In this document: piece after piece, positions 10,193 to 18,509 of the stretch
Numbering within the stretch: position 1 is the first letter of the stretch
Layout of the letters: each line of letters begins with the position of its first letter
NCBI RefSeq assembly: GCF_030815955.1
Contig: NZ_JAUSXK010000001.1
Location: forward strand, 3,224,001 to 3,288,000
Direction of reading: 5' to 3'
Origin: Microbacterium murale
Lineage (GTDB): Bacteria; Actinomycetota; Actinomycetes; Actinomycetales; Microbacteriaceae
DNA: 64,000 nt
Program-made: the position numbers and the translations under genes
Notes under the pieces: generated by a model
What the model was told of the DNA's origin: nothing
The model's input: the letters and a program-made list of their open reading frames with translations, nothing else
Database searches by the model: none

Positions 10193-11206
10193 GTGATTCC
10201 GACCGATCTTGCCGGGGTCGAGCAGGAAGTCTCCACTGGGGCGCTCCCCGGCTGGGACCGCGTCGATGAGCTGGTGCACGAGGCCCACCGTCGTCACGCC
10301 GCCGATCAGTCGGGCATGGTCGCCGGCTACATCCCGATCCTCGGCGCTGCCGATCCTGCTCTGTTCGGACTTGCCGTGGTCGATGTGGCAGGCGGAGTCC
10401 ACGATGCCGGTGATGCAACGCATCCGTTCTCCATCCAGTCGATCTCGAAGATGTTCGTCTACGCGCTCGCCATCCAGGAGCACGGCCATGAACGCGTGCG
10501 AGACATCGTCGGGGTGAACAACACCGGCCTGCCGTTCAACTCCGTGATGGCGCTCGAACTCAACGGCGGGCATCCCATGAATCCGATGGTCAACGCCGGA
10601 GCGATCGCCACCACCGCTCTGATGCCCGGTGCCACGTCGGCGGAGAAGTGGGAGCGCGTTCGCCGGGGGCTGTCCGCATTCGCCGGGCGGGAACTGACGC
10701 TTGACGAGGAGGTCTACCGCTCGGAGTCCGAGACGAATCAGCGCAACGAGGGCCTCGGCAGCCTTCTCAGCGGCTATGGCCGTCTGGAAGGCGACTCCGA
10801 TGCGATCGTCGACATATACACGCGCCAGTGCGCCCTGAACGTCACGGCGCATGACCTCGCTGTGATGGGGGCGACGCTGGCCGATGGCGGTGTCAACCCG
10901 GTCACGGGGGAGCGTGTCGTCTCAGCCGATGTCTGCCGCGACACCCTTGCGGTCGTCGCGGCGTCCGGACTGTACGAGCGCTCTGGCGAGTGGCTCTTCG
11001 AGATCGGCATCCCGGCCAAGTCCGGTGTCTCCGGCGGGATCGTCGCGGTGTCGCCCGGAAAGGGCGCGGCAGGTGCGTTCTCGCCGCTGCTCGACAGTGC
11101 AGGCAACTCGGTCCGCTCCCAGCTTGCGATCGGCTACCTCTCGCGGGCGCTCGGACTCAACCTGTTCGCATCTGCGCCGCGCGTCAGCGTCGCAGAGGAA
11201 GGATGA
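10193..11206 (+). CDS. glsA: Glutaminase (beta-lactamase-fold, GlsA family)
   Basis: Hydrolyses L-glutamine to glutamate and ammonia. The 337-residue protein covers the whole family domain. The catalytic Ser-x-x-Lys pair is in FSIQSISKMF (Ser83, Lys86), followed by the family blocks GLPFNSVMALE, HPMNPMVNAGAIA and, near the end, GIPAKSGVSGGIVAVSPGKG. The GTG start at 10193 has GGAGG eight bases upstream. The stop overlaps the start of the following MFS transporter gene (ATGA), so the two are translationally coupled; the pairing suggests a transporter for an amino acid or related compound, or simple co-expression. Confidence 0.95.
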   Translation: MIPTDLAGVEQEVSTGALPGWDRVDELVHEAHRRHAADQSGMVAGYIPILGAADPALFGLAVVDVAGGVHDAGDATHPFSIQSISKMFVYALAIQEHGHERVRDIVGVNNTGLPFNSVMALELNGGHPMNPMVNAGAIATTALMPGATSAEKWERVRRGLSAFAGRELTLDEEVYRSESETNQRNEGLGSLLSGYGRLEGDSDAIVDIYTRQCALNVTAHDLAVMGATLADGGVNPVTGERVVSADVCRDTLAVVAASGLYERSGEWLFEIGIPAKSGVSGGIVAVSPGKGAAGAFSPLLDSAGNSVRSQLAIGYLSRALGLNLFASAPRVSVAEEG

Positions 11207-12840
11207 ACGTGAGCACCGCTGCATCGCAGAGAACCACACAGAAGACATCGTGGCTTCCCATGGTCTGCCTATTCCTCGCGCAGGTGCTGATGTCGTTCAA
11301 CGTCGCAGCGCTCCCGATCTCGCTCGGCGGGATGGTGGAGGACTTCGGTGTGCCGCCCACCGTCGCGAGTTCCACGATCGTCGTCTACGGACTCTCGGTC
11401 GCCGCTCTCGTGATGACCGGCGCAAAGCTCGGGCAGCGCATCGGCTGGGTCCTGATCTTCCGCGTCGTCGTGGTGCTCTTCGCCGGCTCCGCACTGCTGA
11501 TGATCTTCGCACCGACCGTCGAGTGGGCGATCGCAGGACAGGCGACGGCAGGCGCCGCAGCGGCGATCATCGTGCCTTCACTGGTGGCGCTCATCGCCGA
11601 GAACTACCGCGGTGCGCAACAGGCGACAGCGATCGGTGCGCTCGGTTCGGCGCGTGCGATCTCCGGAGTCAGCGCGTTCCTCATCGGCGGCACGCTCGGA
11701 ACGCTCGTCGGATGGCGGCCGATCTTCTACGTGGTGCTCGCATTCGCCGTCGCCGTGTTCCTGCTGAGCTTCACGTTGCGCTCTGACCGCGGCAACGCAT
11801 CGATCAAGATCGATCTGGTCGCCGCACTGCTGATCGGCGCCGGGATCGTGATGCTGACACTCGGCTTCAACAACCTCAACGGGTGGGGAGCCGTAGCCGC
11901 GACGGAGGCTGCGCCCTTCAGCGTGTTCGGCTTGTCTCCGGCGCCCGTGCTGATCGTGCTGGGCATCGTGTGCGGACAGTTCTTCTTCCTGTGGACCAGA
12001 CGGCGGATGGCCGATGGCAGGGTGCCGCTGATCGACCTGAGCGTCGTCGACTCGCCGCGAGAGCGTGCAGCGGTCTACGCCATGTTCATCGTCGTCGCCC
12101 TCGAGGCGTGCGTGAACTTCTCGATTCCGCTGTACATCCAGATCGTGCAGGGCCGTACGCCGTTCGACACTTCGCTGGCGATGATGCCGTTCAACCTCAC
12201 GGTGTTCATCACGGCGACCCTGGTGGTGCGCTTCTACAAGCGCTATCCGCCGCGGACCATCGGCGTGTTCGGCTTCATCCTGACCACGGTGGCGCTCATC
12301 TGGTTGTCGATCGTCGTGAACAACAACTGGGAGACGTTCCCGACGATCCTGGGTCTGTTCGTCTTCGGTGTCGGTCAGGGAGCATTGGTCACCCTTGTCT
12401 TCAACGTGCTCGTCACGGCCGCTCCGGCAGCGCTCGCCGGCGACGTCGGGTCGCTCCGCGGAACGACCCAGAACCTCGCAGGCGCGGTCGGGACCGCCGT
12501 GGCGGGAGCCCTGCTGGTGTCGCTGTTGGGGCTGGGCGTGGGTCGTGCAGTGATGGAACACCCTGAACTTCCGCCGTCCCTGGTCGCGCAGGTGAACATG
12601 GACAACATCAACTTCGTCAGCAACGACGAGCTGCGCTCTGTACTCGAAGACACGGATGCCACTCCGGACCAGGTAGAGGCGGCGGTGACGTTGAACGAGG
12701 AGGCTCGACTGGGCACGCTGCGGCTGGGGCTGCTCATCCTCGCAGGTGTCAGTGCGCTCGCGATCCTGCCGGCATCGCGGCTGCCGCGTTACCGGCCGGA
12801 TGAGATCCCGGATCCCGCTCCGGTCGCCGCCGCCGAGTAG
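11203..12840 (+). CDS. MFS transporter, DHA2 (14-TMS) type
   Basis: A 545-residue drug:proton-antiporter-2-like permease. About fourteen hydrophobic segments are visible, starting with LPMVCLFLAQVLMSFNVAALPISL. Motif-A-like and motif-C-like segments occur (GLSVAALVMTGAKLGQRIGW; AIGALGSARAISGVSAFLIGG). It begins in the ATGA overlap with the glutaminase stop. Family members export drugs or metabolites; with a glutaminase partner, an amino-acid-related role is possible but not shown. It ends 16 bases from the convergent XRE regulator gene. Confidence 0.9.
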   Translation: MNVSTAASQRTTQKTSWLPMVCLFLAQVLMSFNVAALPISLGGMVEDFGVPPTVASSTIVVYGLSVAALVMTGAKLGQRIGWVLIFRVVVVLFAGSALLMIFAPTVEWAIAGQATAGAAAAIIVPSLVALIAENYRGAQQATAIGALGSARAISGVSAFLIGGTLGTLVGWRPIFYVVLAFAVAVFLLSFTLRSDRGNASIKIDLVAALLIGAGIVMLTLGFNNLNGWGAVAATEAAPFSVFGLSPAPVLIVLGIVCGQFFFLWTRRRMADGRVPLIDLSVVDSPRERAAVYAMFIVVALEACVNFSIPLYIQIVQGRTPFDTSLAMMPFNLTVFITATLVVRFYKRYPPRTIGVFGFILTTVALIWLSIVVNNNWETFPTILGLFVFGVGQGALVTLVFNVLVTAAPAALAGDVGSLRGTTQNLAGAVGTAVAGALLVSLLGLGVGRAVMEHPELPPSLVAQVNMDNINFVSNDELRSVLEDTDATPDQVEAAVTLNEEARLGTLRLGLLILAGVSALAILPASRLPRYRPDEIPDPAPVAAAE

Positions 12841-12856
12841 TGGCGGCGTCGAGCAC

Positions 12857-13405
12857 TCAGCGCAGTTCGGAGATGAGTACCGCGCTCGTGCCGGATTCCA
12901 GCGCTTCGAACACGTGCGGTGCGTCGCCGGGGTACGAGAGATAGTCGCCGGGGGAGAGCTGCACCGGTGATCCTGCCGGCCCGATGCGCGCAGAGCCGGT
13001 CATGAGGATGACGTGCTCTGTCGTGCCGTTGTGATGCGGCATCGAACGTCGTGGCTCGCCGGGTTCGGCTCGGATCACGTAAAGGTCGCGTCGAGCGCCG
13101 GGCGGGCTCGCCGAGAGCAGCGTCGCACTGTACGGTGCGGCGGCCGAAGGCACACCATCGAGCTCGTCTGCGCGGATCAGCGTCGGCGCATTCGACGGCT
13201 GGTCCACCAGGACGGCGAACGGGATGCTGAGGGCATCGCCGAGGGCCCAGAGGGTTTCAACGCTGGGGTTGCCCGTGCCGTTCTCCAGTTGGGACACAGT
13301 GGCCTTGGAGATGCCGGCCTGCCGCGCCAACTCGGAGATGCTGATGCCTGCGGCTTCTCTCTCGCGACGCAGCGCCCGTCCGATGCGCGATCCCAACTCT
13401 TCCAT
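12857..13405 (-). CDS. XRE family transcriptional regulator with cupin domain
   Basis: A 182-residue regulator. The N-terminal helix-turn-helix (residues about 8-62; ISISELARQAGISKATVSQL) binds DNA and the C-terminal half is a cupin barrel (SMPHHNGTTEHVILMTGSAR ... LSPGDYLSYPGDAPHVFEAL) that probably binds a small effector. The gene is divergent from azlCD with 96 bases between, the usual arrangement for a local regulator of branched-chain amino acid exporters, so it likely controls that pair and itself. CATAAT lies six bases before the ATG, so its transcript may be leaderless. Confidence 0.9.
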   Translation of the reverse strand: MEELGSRIGRALRREREAAGISISELARQAGISKATVSQLENGTGNPSVETLWALGDALSIPFAVLVDQPSNAPTLIRADELDGVPSAAAPYSATLLSASPPGARRDLYVIRAEPGEPRRSMPHHNGTTEHVILMTGSARIGPAGSPVQLSPGDYLSYPGDAPHVFEALESGTSAVLISELR

Positions 13406-13411
13406 GTGTTC

Positions 13412-13417
13412 ATTATG
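13412..13417 (-). promoter_or_regulatory. Candidate -10 for XRE-cupin gene
   Basis: CATAAT on the minus strand ends six bases before the ATG of the regulator gene and abuts the inverted repeat shared with the azlC promoter. Confidence 0.4.
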
Positions 13418-13463
13418 TCAAACGCTCGTTCGCTTTGACTACCGGGCGGGGAGCGTTCACAAT
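13417..13463 (+). promoter_or_regulatory. azlC promoter with overlapping inverted repeat
   Basis: An imperfect inverted repeat, GTCAAACG (13417-13424) and CGCTTTGAC (13431-13439), lies between the divergent XRE-cupin and azlC genes. Its right arm overlaps TTGACT (13435-13440), which together with CACAAT (13458-13463) at 17-base spacing forms a plausible sigma-70 promoter for azlC. The repeat is a good candidate operator for the XRE-cupin protein. Confidence 0.5.
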
Positions 13464-13501
13464 GGTCGTCAGGTGTTCACTGAAACGAACGGGAAGCAGT
13501 C

Positions 13502-14215
13502 ATGTCACAGCGACGGGAAGTGTGGCGCGAGGGGCTCGGCGTCGCCATCGCGACGAGCGCGTACGGTGTCTCGTTCGGCGCGCTCGCCGTAGCATCCGGC
13601 TTGGACATCTGGCAGACCTGCGTGCTGAGCCTGCTCATGTTCACTGGCGGATCGCAGTTCGCGTTCATCGGAGTCTTCGGTGCCGGCGGGATCACTGCAC
13701 TGCCCTCGGCCATCGCCTCCGCCGCGTTGCTGGGCGTGCGCAACCTCGCCTACGGCATGCGGATGTCACCCATCATCGGCAGCGGTTTCTGGCGACGCAC
13801 CGCCGCCGCGCAGATCACGATCGATGAATCCACCGCAGTCGCGATCTCACAGCCCTCTCCGGCGCTCAGCCGACTGGGATTCTGGGTCACCGGGCTCGGC
13901 GTCTTCATCGGCTGGAACATCACGACCCTGGTCGGCGCAATGCTGGGCGATGTGCTGGGCGACCCCAAATCCTGGGGTCTGGATGCTGCGGCTGCCGCAG
14001 CCTTTCTCGCGCTGCTCTGGCCGAGGCTGAAACAACGGCAGGCGATCGCCGTCGGCGTCGCTGCCGCGGTCATCGCAGCATCCCTCACGCCCGTCATCAT
14101 GCCGGGGTTGCCGGTGCTGCTGGCCGCTGTGGTCGCGATCGTCGTGGGCTGGTTCAACTGGCTCGGCCGCGACGAGAACCCATCAACCGGTGCAGCGACG
14201 GAGGCGAACGCATGA
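13502..14215 (+). CDS. azlC: Branched-chain amino acid export protein AzlC
   Basis: Large subunit of a two-component branched-chain amino acid exporter (AzlC/YgaZ/BrnF family), 237 residues, membrane-embedded. Family signatures include YGVSFGALAVASGLDIWQT, MFTGGSQFAFIGVFGAG and the segment LLGVRNLAYGMRMSP near residue 80. It overlaps azlD by four bases (ATGA) and is divergent from an XRE-cupin regulator. Confidence 0.95.
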   Translation: MSQRREVWREGLGVAIATSAYGVSFGALAVASGLDIWQTCVLSLLMFTGGSQFAFIGVFGAGGITALPSAIASAALLGVRNLAYGMRMSPIIGSGFWRRTAAAQITIDESTAVAISQPSPALSRLGFWVTGLGVFIGWNITTLVGAMLGDVLGDPKSWGLDAAAAAAFLALLWPRLKQRQAIAVGVAAAVIAASLTPVIMPGLPVLLAAVVAIVVGWFNWLGRDENPSTGAATEANA

Positions 14216-14526
14216 GTGTGTGGAGCGCGGTGCTGCTCGCCGCCTGCATCTGCGTCGCGTTGAAGGCGTTCGGCTACCTGATCCCCGCTCATCTGCTCGA
14301 GGCGCCGCGCCCCGCGCGGATCTCGGACCTGCTGACGGTCGCACTGCTCGCCGCGCTCGTCGCCGTCCAGACGCTCGGAAGCGGTCAGGCTGTCGTGGTC
14401 GACGCACGGATCCCGGCGGTGCTGGTTGCCGCGGGGCTGCTGTACCTGCGGCAGTCGTTCCTGGTGGTCGTGATCGCGGCCGCGGCGGTCGCGGCGCTCC
14501 TGCGCCTGTTCGGTTGGGCTGTCTGA
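14212..14526 (+). CDS. azlD: Branched-chain amino acid transport protein AzlD
   Basis: Small membrane subunit (104 residues, AzlD/YgaH/BrnE family) partnering AzlC in export of leucine, isoleucine, valine or methionine. Four hydrophobic segments are visible, with the family pattern ALKAFGYLIPAHLLE and RQSFLVVVIAAAAVAALLR. The start lies in the ATGA overlap with azlC. Confidence 0.92.
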   Translation: MSVWSAVLLAACICVALKAFGYLIPAHLLEAPRPARISDLLTVALLAALVAVQTLGSGQAVVVDARIPAVLVAAGLLYLRQSFLVVVIAAAAVAALLRLFGWAV

Positions 14527-14553
14527 CTGCACCGGGCCGTGGAGCACAGCGCG

Positions 14554-14559
14554 TAAAGT
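14554..14559 (+). promoter_or_regulatory. Candidate -10 for leaderless mRNA of the 4-TM protein gene
   Basis: TAAAGT ends six bases before the GTG at 14566; the intervening GGGGGA could also serve as a very close ribosome site. Confidence 0.35.
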
Positions 14560-14565
14560 GGGGGA

Positions 14566-14949
14566 GTGCCGAACTGGATCTCCCGAGGACTGTCCTGGCT
14601 TGCAGCCGCTCTCGTCGGTGTGGTTTACGGTACGGCGGGCACGATTGCCCACGGCCTCATGTGGGGTGTGTTCCCGCTCGGGCTGATCGTGGCAGGCATC
14701 GCCTGCGCCGCATTGCTCATCGCGGTGCGGGCGCTGACGCACGACCGTGGCGCGACGGTCGCCACCGCACTCGGGATGCTGGGCATGGTGATGATCATCT
14801 CGGGGCCGGGCCCTGGCGGCTCGATCATCGTGCCGAACACTCCGATCGGCCAGATCTGGATCTTCCTCGTCGCAGGCATCGCGCTGCTGGTCATCGCCTG
14901 GCCGAACCTGAAACGCCTGCCGAGACAGACCACAGCTGACGGGTCGTAG
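14566..14949 (+). CDS. Small four-segment membrane protein, DUF6113-like
   Basis: A 127-residue hydrophobic protein with about four membrane helices (LAAALVGVVYGTAGTIAH; LIVAGIACAALLIAVRAL; MLGMVMIISGPGPGG; IFLVAGIALLVIAW). Similar small proteins are found next to fdxA-dapC in related Actinobacteria, but no function is known to me; the DUF label is from memory of that position. It ends nine bases before the ferredoxin gene. Confidence 0.7.
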   Translation: MPNWISRGLSWLAAALVGVVYGTAGTIAHGLMWGVFPLGLIVAGIACAALLIAVRALTHDRGATVATALGMLGMVMIISGPGPGGSIIVPNTPIGQIWIFLVAGIALLVIAWPNLKRLPRQTTADGS

Positions 14950-14952
14950 ACT
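14947..14952 (+). promoter_or_regulatory. Candidate -10 for leaderless fdxA mRNA
   Basis: TAGACT ends six bases before the GTG start of the ferredoxin gene; it spans the stop codon of the preceding gene (TAG at 14947-14949). Confidence 0.45.
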
Positions 14953-14958
14953 GGAGCA

Positions 14959-15279
14959 GTGACGTATGTGATCGCTCTTCCCTGCGTCGATGTCAAGGAT
15001 CGTGCCTGCATCGACGAGTGCCCCGTTGACTGTATCTACGAGGGCGAGCGTTCGCTGTACATCCACCCCGACGAATGCGTCGACTGCGGTGCGTGCGAAC
15101 CGGTCTGCCCGGTAGAGGCCATCTACTACGAGGACGACCTGCCCGAAGAGTGGCAGGACTACTACAAGGCGAACGTCGAGTTCTTCGATGAGGTCGGCTC
15201 GCCCGGCGGCGCGGCCAAGGTCGGCGTCATCAAATACGATCACCCGATCATCGCCGCTCTTCCCCCGCAGGGGGAGTAA
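14959..15279 (+). CDS. fdxA: Seven-iron-type ferredoxin
   Basis: A 106-residue electron carrier of the actinobacterial FdxA/FdxC type. Cluster-binding cysteines are in CVDVKDRACIDECPVDCIYEG and CVDCGACEPVCPVEAIYYED. The first motif has the spacing of a 3Fe-4S or 4Fe-4S site with one displaced cysteine and the second is a canonical CxxCxxCxxxCP 4Fe-4S site. The C-terminus (PEEWQDYYKANVEFFDE) is typical of this family. The next gene, dapC, starts six bases on; this fdxA-dapC order is conserved in Actinobacteria. Confidence 0.95.
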   Translation: MTYVIALPCVDVKDRACIDECPVDCIYEGERSLYIHPDECVDCGACEPVCPVEAIYYEDDLPEEWQDYYKANVEFFDEVGSPGGAAKVGVIKYDHPIIAALPPQGE

Positions 15280-15284
15280 CGGCT

Positions 15285-16397
15285 GTGGGTGTCCACGATC
15301 TCGCCGACTATCCGTGGGATGCTGTCGTCCCCTACCGTGAGCGCGCGGCACGACATCCCGAAGGTCTCGTCGACCTCTCGATCGGGTCTCCGGTCGATCC
15401 GACGCCTGACATCATCCGGCAGGCGCTCGCCGACGCGACAGATGCGCACTCCTACCCGCAGACCGTCGGAACTCCGGCACTGCGCGAAGCGATCGTCGCC
15501 TGGTATGCGCGACGTCGCGGTGTGCCGGATCTGACGGTCGACAACGTGCTGCCGACGATCGGATCGAAGGAACTGGTCGCGCTCCTGCCGACGCTGCTCG
15601 GCCTCGGCGAGGGCGACATCGTCGTGTTCCCGCGCGTCGCTTATCCGACGTACGAGGTGGGCGCGCGCGTCGCCGGTGCGACGCCCGTCGCAGAAGACGA
15701 TCCTGCCAAGTGGCCCGAGGGTGCACGGCTCATCTGGATCAATACTCCTGGCAACCCGGACGGCCGCACCTGGACCGTGGACGAGCTCTCCGTCGCTGTG
15801 CGTCGCGCCCGTGAACTGGGCGCCGTCCTCGCGAGCGATGAATGCTACGCCGAGCTCGGCTGGGACGGTCGATGGGCTGAGGAACCGGTGCCGTCCGTGC
15901 TCGATCCCCGTGTGACGGACGGTTCGCGCAAGAACCTGCTCAGCGTGTATTCGCTCAGCAAGCAGTCGAATCTCGCCGGCTACCGTGCCGCCTTCGTGGC
16001 CGGGTGCGCGCGCATCGTCGGCGATCTGCTCACAGCGCGCAAGCACCTGGGTCTGATGCCGCCCGCGCCGGTGCAGCAGGCCATGACGGTGGCACTCGGA
16101 GACGACGCGCACGTCGCCGCACAGAAGGAGCTCTACCGCGCCCGGCGCGATCTGCTTCGACCGGCGCTGGAGGCGGCAGGGTTCCGGATCGACGGCTCGG
16201 AAGCGGGCTTGTACCTCTGGTCGACCGAGGGGAAGGACGCCTGGGAGTCGATGGCGCGTCTCGCGGATCTTGGCATCCTGGCTGGGCCAGGTCCGTTCTA
16301 CGGCGCTGACTCCGGCCAGCACGTGCGTCTGTCACTGACGGCGCCGCTCGAACGCGTCGACGCTGCGGCGCGACGGTTGCACGCCGCAGCGCTGTAG
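15285..16397 (+). CDS. dapC: Succinyldiaminopimelate transaminase
   Basis: PLP aminotransferase of fold type I, 370 residues, converting N-succinyl-2-amino-6-ketopimelate to succinyl-diaminopimelate in lysine and peptidoglycan synthesis. Motifs include YPQTVGTPALREAIVAWY, NTPGNPDGRTWTVDEL, SDECYAELGWDG and the PLP lysine in YSLSKQSNLAGYRAAF. It follows fdxA by six bases. The same pathway is represented 13 kb away by dapD and dapE, which supports use of the succinylase branch. Confidence 0.93.
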   Translation: MGVHDLADYPWDAVVPYRERAARHPEGLVDLSIGSPVDPTPDIIRQALADATDAHSYPQTVGTPALREAIVAWYARRRGVPDLTVDNVLPTIGSKELVALLPTLLGLGEGDIVVFPRVAYPTYEVGARVAGATPVAEDDPAKWPEGARLIWINTPGNPDGRTWTVDELSVAVRRARELGAVLASDECYAELGWDGRWAEEPVPSVLDPRVTDGSRKNLLSVYSLSKQSNLAGYRAAFVAGCARIVGDLLTARKHLGLMPPAPVQQAMTVALGDDAHVAAQKELYRARRDLLRPALEAAGFRIDGSEAGLYLWSTEGKDAWESMARLADLGILAGPGPFYGADSGQHVRLSLTAPLERVDAAARRLHAAAL

Positions 16398-16457
16398 GTT
16401 CCCACGGTGACCGGCCGTCATCTCTTGGCGGATGTCACAGTAGGCCGATACGGCGAC

Positions 16458-16463
16458 TAGGCT
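16458..16463 (+). promoter_or_regulatory. Candidate -10 element of gltA
   Basis: TAGGCT in the 167-base gap between dapC and gltA would give a leader of about 95 bases. The -35 region is weak. Unlike many neighbours, gltA itself has a good ribosome site (AAGGAGG at 16553-16559). Confidence 0.35.
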
Positions 16464-16564
16464 GTAAAGGCGATTCGGTCGAGATCCGACCAGGCGCTCA
16501 GCGCCATGCATCGCCCTCGACGAATCAGACCGACAGGTCGAGCAAGACGTACAAGGAGGACCGC

Positions 16565-17860
16565 GTGAGTGCAGCGGGAGATCAGCAGGCGAAAGCGACT
16601 CTCACGATCGGTGGAACCACTGCGGAATTCCCGGTACTTCGTGGCACGGCCGGCAATGACAGCATCGACTTCTCGACGCTGACCAGGCAGACCGGCTACA
16701 CGGGCCTCGACTACGGCTTCGTGAACACGGCATCCACCAAGTCGAACATCACCTTCATCGACGGCGATCAGGGCATTCTGCGGTACCGCGGGTATCCGAT
16801 CGAGCAGATCGCGAAGAACTGCAGTTACCTCGAGGTCGCCTGGCTGCTCATCTACGGAGAGCTTCCCTCGGCCGACGAGCTGGCGAACTTCGACGATCGC
16901 ATCCGTCGTCACACCCTCCTGCACGAGGACCTCAAGCACTTCTTCTCGGCGCTGCCGCACACTGCGCACCCTATGTCGGTGCTCTCCTCCGCGGTCGCGG
17001 CTCTCTCGACGTACTACGAGGGCCAGACCGACCCGAACAACCCCGAGCACGTCGAGCTCAACATGGTCCGCATGCTCGCCAAGCTCCCGGTCATCGCGGC
17101 ATACGCACACAAGAAGAGCGTCGGACAGGCCTTCCTCTACCCGGACAACTCGCTCAGCTTCGTCGACAACTTCCTCAAGCTGAACTTCGGCGTGAACTCC
17201 GAGCCGTATGAGATCAACCCGGTCATGTCGAAGGCGCTCGAGTTGCTGCTGATCCTGCACGAAGACCACGAGCAGAACGCCTCCACCTCGACCGTGCGGT
17301 TGGTCGGTTCGACCGGAGCGAATCAGTTCGCGTCGATCTCCGCCGGTATCCAGGCGCTCTCAGGGCCGCTGCACGGCGGCGCGAACGAGGCCGTTCTCAC
17401 GATGCTCGGTCAGATCCGCGATTCGGGTCAGAGCGTCTCACGCTTCGTCGAAAGCGTGAAGAACAAAGAAGACGGCGTGAAGCTGATGGGCTTCGGACAC
17501 CGGGTCTACAAGAACTACGACCCACGCGCGAAGCTCGTCAAGGAGGCAGCCGATGAGGTGCTCCGTGAGCTCGGCGTCACGGATCCGCTGCTCGATGTCG
17601 CCAAGGAACTGGAAGAGCTCGCGCTTGCGGACGACTACTTCAAGGAACGTCGCCTCTACCCGAACGTCGACTTCTACACCGGCGTGATCTACAAGGCAAT
17701 GGGCTTCCCGACGCGGATGTTCACCGTGCTGTTCGCGATCGGCCGACTGCCGGGCTGGCTCGCGCAGTGGCGCGAGCTGAGCCTCGACACGCAGACCAAG
17801 ATCGGCCGCCCGCAGCAGCTGTACACCGGGTCGCCGGAGCGCCAGTTCCCGACGCGCTGA
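16565..17860 (+). CDS. gltA: Citrate synthase
   Basis: Condenses acetyl-CoA and oxaloacetate to citrate, the entry step of the TCA cycle. The 431-residue length and N-terminal beta-rich extension (ATLTIGGTTAEFPVLRGTAG) match the hexameric type II enzyme. Active-site residues are visible in LHGGANEAVLTML, GFGHRVYKNYDPRAK and the aspartate of LYPNVDFYTGVIYKAMGFP. A GTG start at 16565 follows AAGGAGG by five bases. The gene is monocistronic or co-transcribed with the short SRPBCC gene that begins eight bases after its stop. Confidence 0.97.
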   Translation: MSAAGDQQAKATLTIGGTTAEFPVLRGTAGNDSIDFSTLTRQTGYTGLDYGFVNTASTKSNITFIDGDQGILRYRGYPIEQIAKNCSYLEVAWLLIYGELPSADELANFDDRIRRHTLLHEDLKHFFSALPHTAHPMSVLSSAVAALSTYYEGQTDPNNPEHVELNMVRMLAKLPVIAAYAHKKSVGQAFLYPDNSLSFVDNFLKLNFGVNSEPYEINPVMSKALELLLILHEDHEQNASTSTVRLVGSTGANQFASISAGIQALSGPLHGGANEAVLTMLGQIRDSGQSVSRFVESVKNKEDGVKLMGFGHRVYKNYDPRAKLVKEAADEVLRELGVTDPLLDVAKELEELALADDYFKERRLYPNVDFYTGVIYKAMGFPTRMFTVLFAIGRLPGWLAQWRELSLDTQTKIGRPQQLYTGSPERQFPTR

Positions 17861-17867
17861 GCGCGTC

Positions 17868-18347
17868 GTGCCTGTCGTCACTGCTGAAGTCTTCGTCCCG
17901 GTCGACATGGCGACGGCCTTCGCCGTTTCGCAGCTGACGGGCCCCGTCCGCAGACGCTGGGATCCCTTCATCAGCGACCAGCATTTTCTGGACGGTGCTG
18001 AGGCGCCGGCCAAGGGCGTGCGCACGTACACGCGCCAGCGAATGGGCTTCTCGATGATCAGCCACTACGTCTCCTACGCGCCGCCGACGAACGCGGGCAT
18101 GGTGATGGACAGCGGCCCGTGGTTCTTCGAGAAGCTGGGTGGCGGCTGGCGTTACACGCCGTCAGAAGACGGCAGCGGGACCTACGCCGTGTGGAAGTAC
18201 AACTTCACCTGCAGGCCGAGATGGCTGGCGCCGATCGCCGAGTGGATCGGCGTGCTCGTGCTCGGTCATGAGATCCGCAGCCGCATCTCCGGGTTCGCGC
18301 GCGGATGCGACGACCCGGTCGTGTTGGCCGCAGCACGAAGAGGATGA
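17868..18347 (+). CDS. SRPBCC-family (polyketide cyclase/START-like) protein
   Basis: A 159-residue protein with the SRPBCC ligand-binding fold: it begins VVTAEVFVPVDMATAFAVSQ, has VRRRWDPFISDQHFLDGAE and a central strand region, and ends with IRSRISGFARGCDD. Members bind lipids or hydrophobic metabolites; no specific function can be assigned. It starts with GTG eight bases after the citrate synthase stop and is likely in the same transcript, ending before the hairpin at 18443. Confidence 0.8.
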   Translation: MPVVTAEVFVPVDMATAFAVSQLTGPVRRRWDPFISDQHFLDGAEAPAKGVRTYTRQRMGFSMISHYVSYAPPTNAGMVMDSGPWFFEKLGGGWRYTPSEDGSGTYAVWKYNFTCRPRWLAPIAEWIGVLVLGHEIRSRISGFARGCDDPVVLAAARRG

Positions 18348-18442
18348 CATCGCCCGCGTGAGGCGCTGCTGCCCTGCTCGGGCAGAGTAGCGTCCCTCGG
18401 CGGTGCCGGTGGCGTTGCCCGACGCGCTGATCCGGATGCGCG

Positions 18443-18481
18443 GAAGGCCCCGAGTCCTCTGCGGAGGAGTTCGGAGCCTTC
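18443..18481. terminator. Hairpin terminator between convergent SRPBCC and DEAD-box genes
   Basis: An inverted repeat running from GAAGGC at 18443 to GCCTTC at 18481, with a TGCG loop and a near-complete stem of about 17 pairs, lies between the convergent genes at 17868 and 18510. It probably serves both strands. Confidence 0.75.
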
Positions 18482-18509
18482 TAGGTGTGCGGTGAGGTCG
18501 GTGCGGGGC

